Assembly: GCA_910573755.1 (NCBI GenBank)
Contig: CAJTBO010000016.1
Coordinates: 54,272 to 105,153, forward strand
DNA from: Lachnospiraceae bacterium
GTDB lineage: Bacteria > Bacillota > Clostridia > Lachnospirales > Lachnospiraceae
Direction: 5' to 3'
DNA length: 50,882 nt
Every line of letters begins with the position of its first letter. The stretch's first letter is position 1. The notes beneath the pieces are model-generated. The model made no database searches, was not told the DNA's origin, and saw nothing but the letters and a program-made list of their open reading frames with translations. Made by a program: the position numbers and the translations under genes. Of this stretch, positions 50,376 through 50,882 are shown in pieces.

Positions 50376-50441
50376 TGACCAGAGACAAAGGTCTAAAAGT
50401 GTCAAGCCAAAAATTCACCCAAAGCAAAAACCCCGAAAAAT
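50376..50441. repeat. Right direct repeat (attR candidate)
   Basis: Copy of 32586-32651 at a fixed offset of 17,790 bp. The 21-bp identical core (50421-50441) forms the left arm of the tRNA operon terminator. In the left copy only this half of the terminator is present, as expected if the target was the terminator. Confidence 0.72.
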
Positions 50442-50460
50442 CAACGTTTTTCGAGGTTTT
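50425..50460 (-). terminator. Terminator of the rRNA-tRNA operon
   Basis: AACCTCGAAAAA pairs with TTTTTCGGGGTT (one G-U), followed on the minus strand by TTTTGC. Six bp after tRNA-Cys. Confidence 0.85.
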
Positions 50461-50465
50461 CTGAG

Positions 50466-50537
50466 AGGCGCAGACCGGATTTGAACCGGTGAATAACGGT
50501 GTTGCAGACCGGGGCCTTACCACTTGGCTACTGCGCC
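50466..50537 (-). tRNA. tRNA-Cys (GCA)
   Basis: Cloverleaf complete: acceptor GGCGCAG/CTGCGCC, anticodon loop CTGCAAC (GCA), T loop TTCAAAT, discriminator U as required for Cys. CCA not encoded. Confidence 0.95.
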
Positions 50538-50555
50538 TTATTTTTTATAATATAC

Positions 50556-50627
50556 TGACTCCGACGGGAATCGAACCCGTGTTACCGCCGTGAAAGGGCG
50601 ATGTCTTAACCGCTTGACCACGGAGCC
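50556..50627 (-). tRNA. tRNA-Glu (UUC)
   Basis: Acceptor GGCTCCG/CGGAGTC (one wobble), anticodon loop CTTTCAC (UUC), T loop TTCGATT. Second tRNA of the cluster. Confidence 0.95.
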
Positions 50628-50658
50628 TCTTTCCATCTCCTTCATCTTAAAAGATGAC

Positions 50659-50731
50659 CTCCCCCAGTTGGACTCGAACCAACGACACTGCGGTTAACAG
50701 CCGCATGCTCTACCGACTGAGCTATGGAGGA
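50659..50731 (-). tRNA. tRNA-Asn (GUU)
   Basis: Acceptor TCCTCCA/TGGGGGA (with wobble), anticodon loop CTGTTAA (GUU), T loop TTCGAGT. First tRNA after the 23S gene. Confidence 0.95.
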
Positions 50732-50839
50732 ACATGTGGAAACCTTATCCACACACCATTACTGCATCTTTGAGGGTTCATCCCCTCAAAACCGAACACT
50801 GAACTCCTGATCCATCCTCTTCCAAAAACCTCTTTCCTT

Positions 50840-50882
50840 CTGGTCAAGCTTTCGGCCTATTAGTACGGGTCAGCACAAACAT
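50840..50882 (-). rRNA. 23S ribosomal RNA, 3' end (partial)
   Basis: Minus-strand CTGACCCGTACTAATAGG, then CTTGACC, is the conserved 3' terminus of bacterial 23S rRNA. The gene extends beyond the window. The 110 bp between it and tRNA-Asn hold no 5S rRNA. Confidence 0.9.

Larger units (their letters stand above)
32652..50441. mobile_element. Putative 17.8-kb integrative element
   Basis: Bounded by the direct repeats at 32586-32651 and 50376-50441. Excisionase (48727-48945) and tyrosine integrase (49055-50257) lie just inside the right end, beside tRNA-Cys. The left flank is housekeeping (cobB), the right flank a tRNA/rRNA operon. The interior has no conjugation, capsid or replication genes that I recognise, so it is a decayed element, a genomic island or one mobilised in trans. 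Cargo: aldo/keto reductase, Rpn nucleases, ABC/VanRS module, LytTR system, tRNA-Ser, gene remnants. Confidence 0.65.

Noticed and set aside
32652-50441. Prophage
   Set aside because: No capsid, terminase, tail or lysis genes are recognisable; only integrase and excisionase are shared with phages.

Overview
The window looks like a chromosome segment of an anaerobic Gram-positive bacterium of the Lachnospiraceae/Clostridia type. I base this on a pyruvate formate-lyase/ferredoxin locus, lipobox lipoproteins, CwlD and MecA homologues, the gene orders rpsF-ssb-rpsR and gdpP-rplI-dnaB, strong AGGAGG ribosome-binding sites and LytTR/GHKL two-component genes. The species cannot be named from the sequence alone.

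Layout. (1) 1-9145, minus strand: a sugar uptake and catabolism operon. It encodes a substrate-binding protein, a DUF2291 lipoprotein, a ribose-type ABC ATPase and permease, RbsD, a fucose-isomerase-like enzyme, a two-subunit transketolase and an FGGY kinase cut by the window edge. Isomerase + kinase + split transketolase suggests a dedicated pentose (possibly D-apiose) route. (2) 9507-15553, minus: a compact type IV filament-like operon (GspF/PilC protein, four small single-span or pilin-like proteins, PilT-like ATPase) with two paralogous transglutaminase-like exoproteins. Upstream are cwlD and a GH18/SH3 cell-wall protein. (3) 19036-24431, mostly plus: mecA, a small DUF1858 gene, then the pyruvate formate-lyase locus. 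The enzyme is split: a 678-aa catalytic barrel without its glycyl-radical domain, a 71-aa cysteine-containing small protein, an 80-aa glycyl-radical domain protein, the activase and a 2[4Fe-4S] ferredoxin. (4) 24441-32301, minus: MerR-like regulator, dnaB, rplI, gdpP, rpsR-ssb-rpsF, a sugar nucleotidyltransferase and a sirtuin, all housekeeping.

(5) About 32.6-50.44 kb is probably an integrated mobile element. An imperfect direct repeat of about 66 bp with a 21-bp identical core lies at 32586-32651 and 50376-50441, offset by exactly 17,790 bp. Excisionase and tyrosine integrase genes sit just inside the right copy, next to tRNA-Cys. The interior mixes intact modules (aldo/keto reductase, Rpn-type nuclease pair, ABC exporter + lipoprotein + VanZ + VanRS-like system, LytTR system) with debris: an IS21 transposase fused to a DUF4405 fragment, CPBP and GNAT fragments, homopolymer frameshifts and a truncated FtsX permease. 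It also carries a tRNA-Ser(GCU) gene, a degenerate tRNA-Tyr-like sequence and a candidate structured RNA near 48.05-48.37 kb. (6) 50466-50882, minus: tRNA-Cys, tRNA-Glu, tRNA-Asn and the 3' end of 23S rRNA, with no 5S gene between 23S and the tRNAs.

The strongest leads are the split pyruvate formate-lyase with its odd small partner, the minimal filament/transglutaminase operon, and the 17.8-kb element with its RNA genes.
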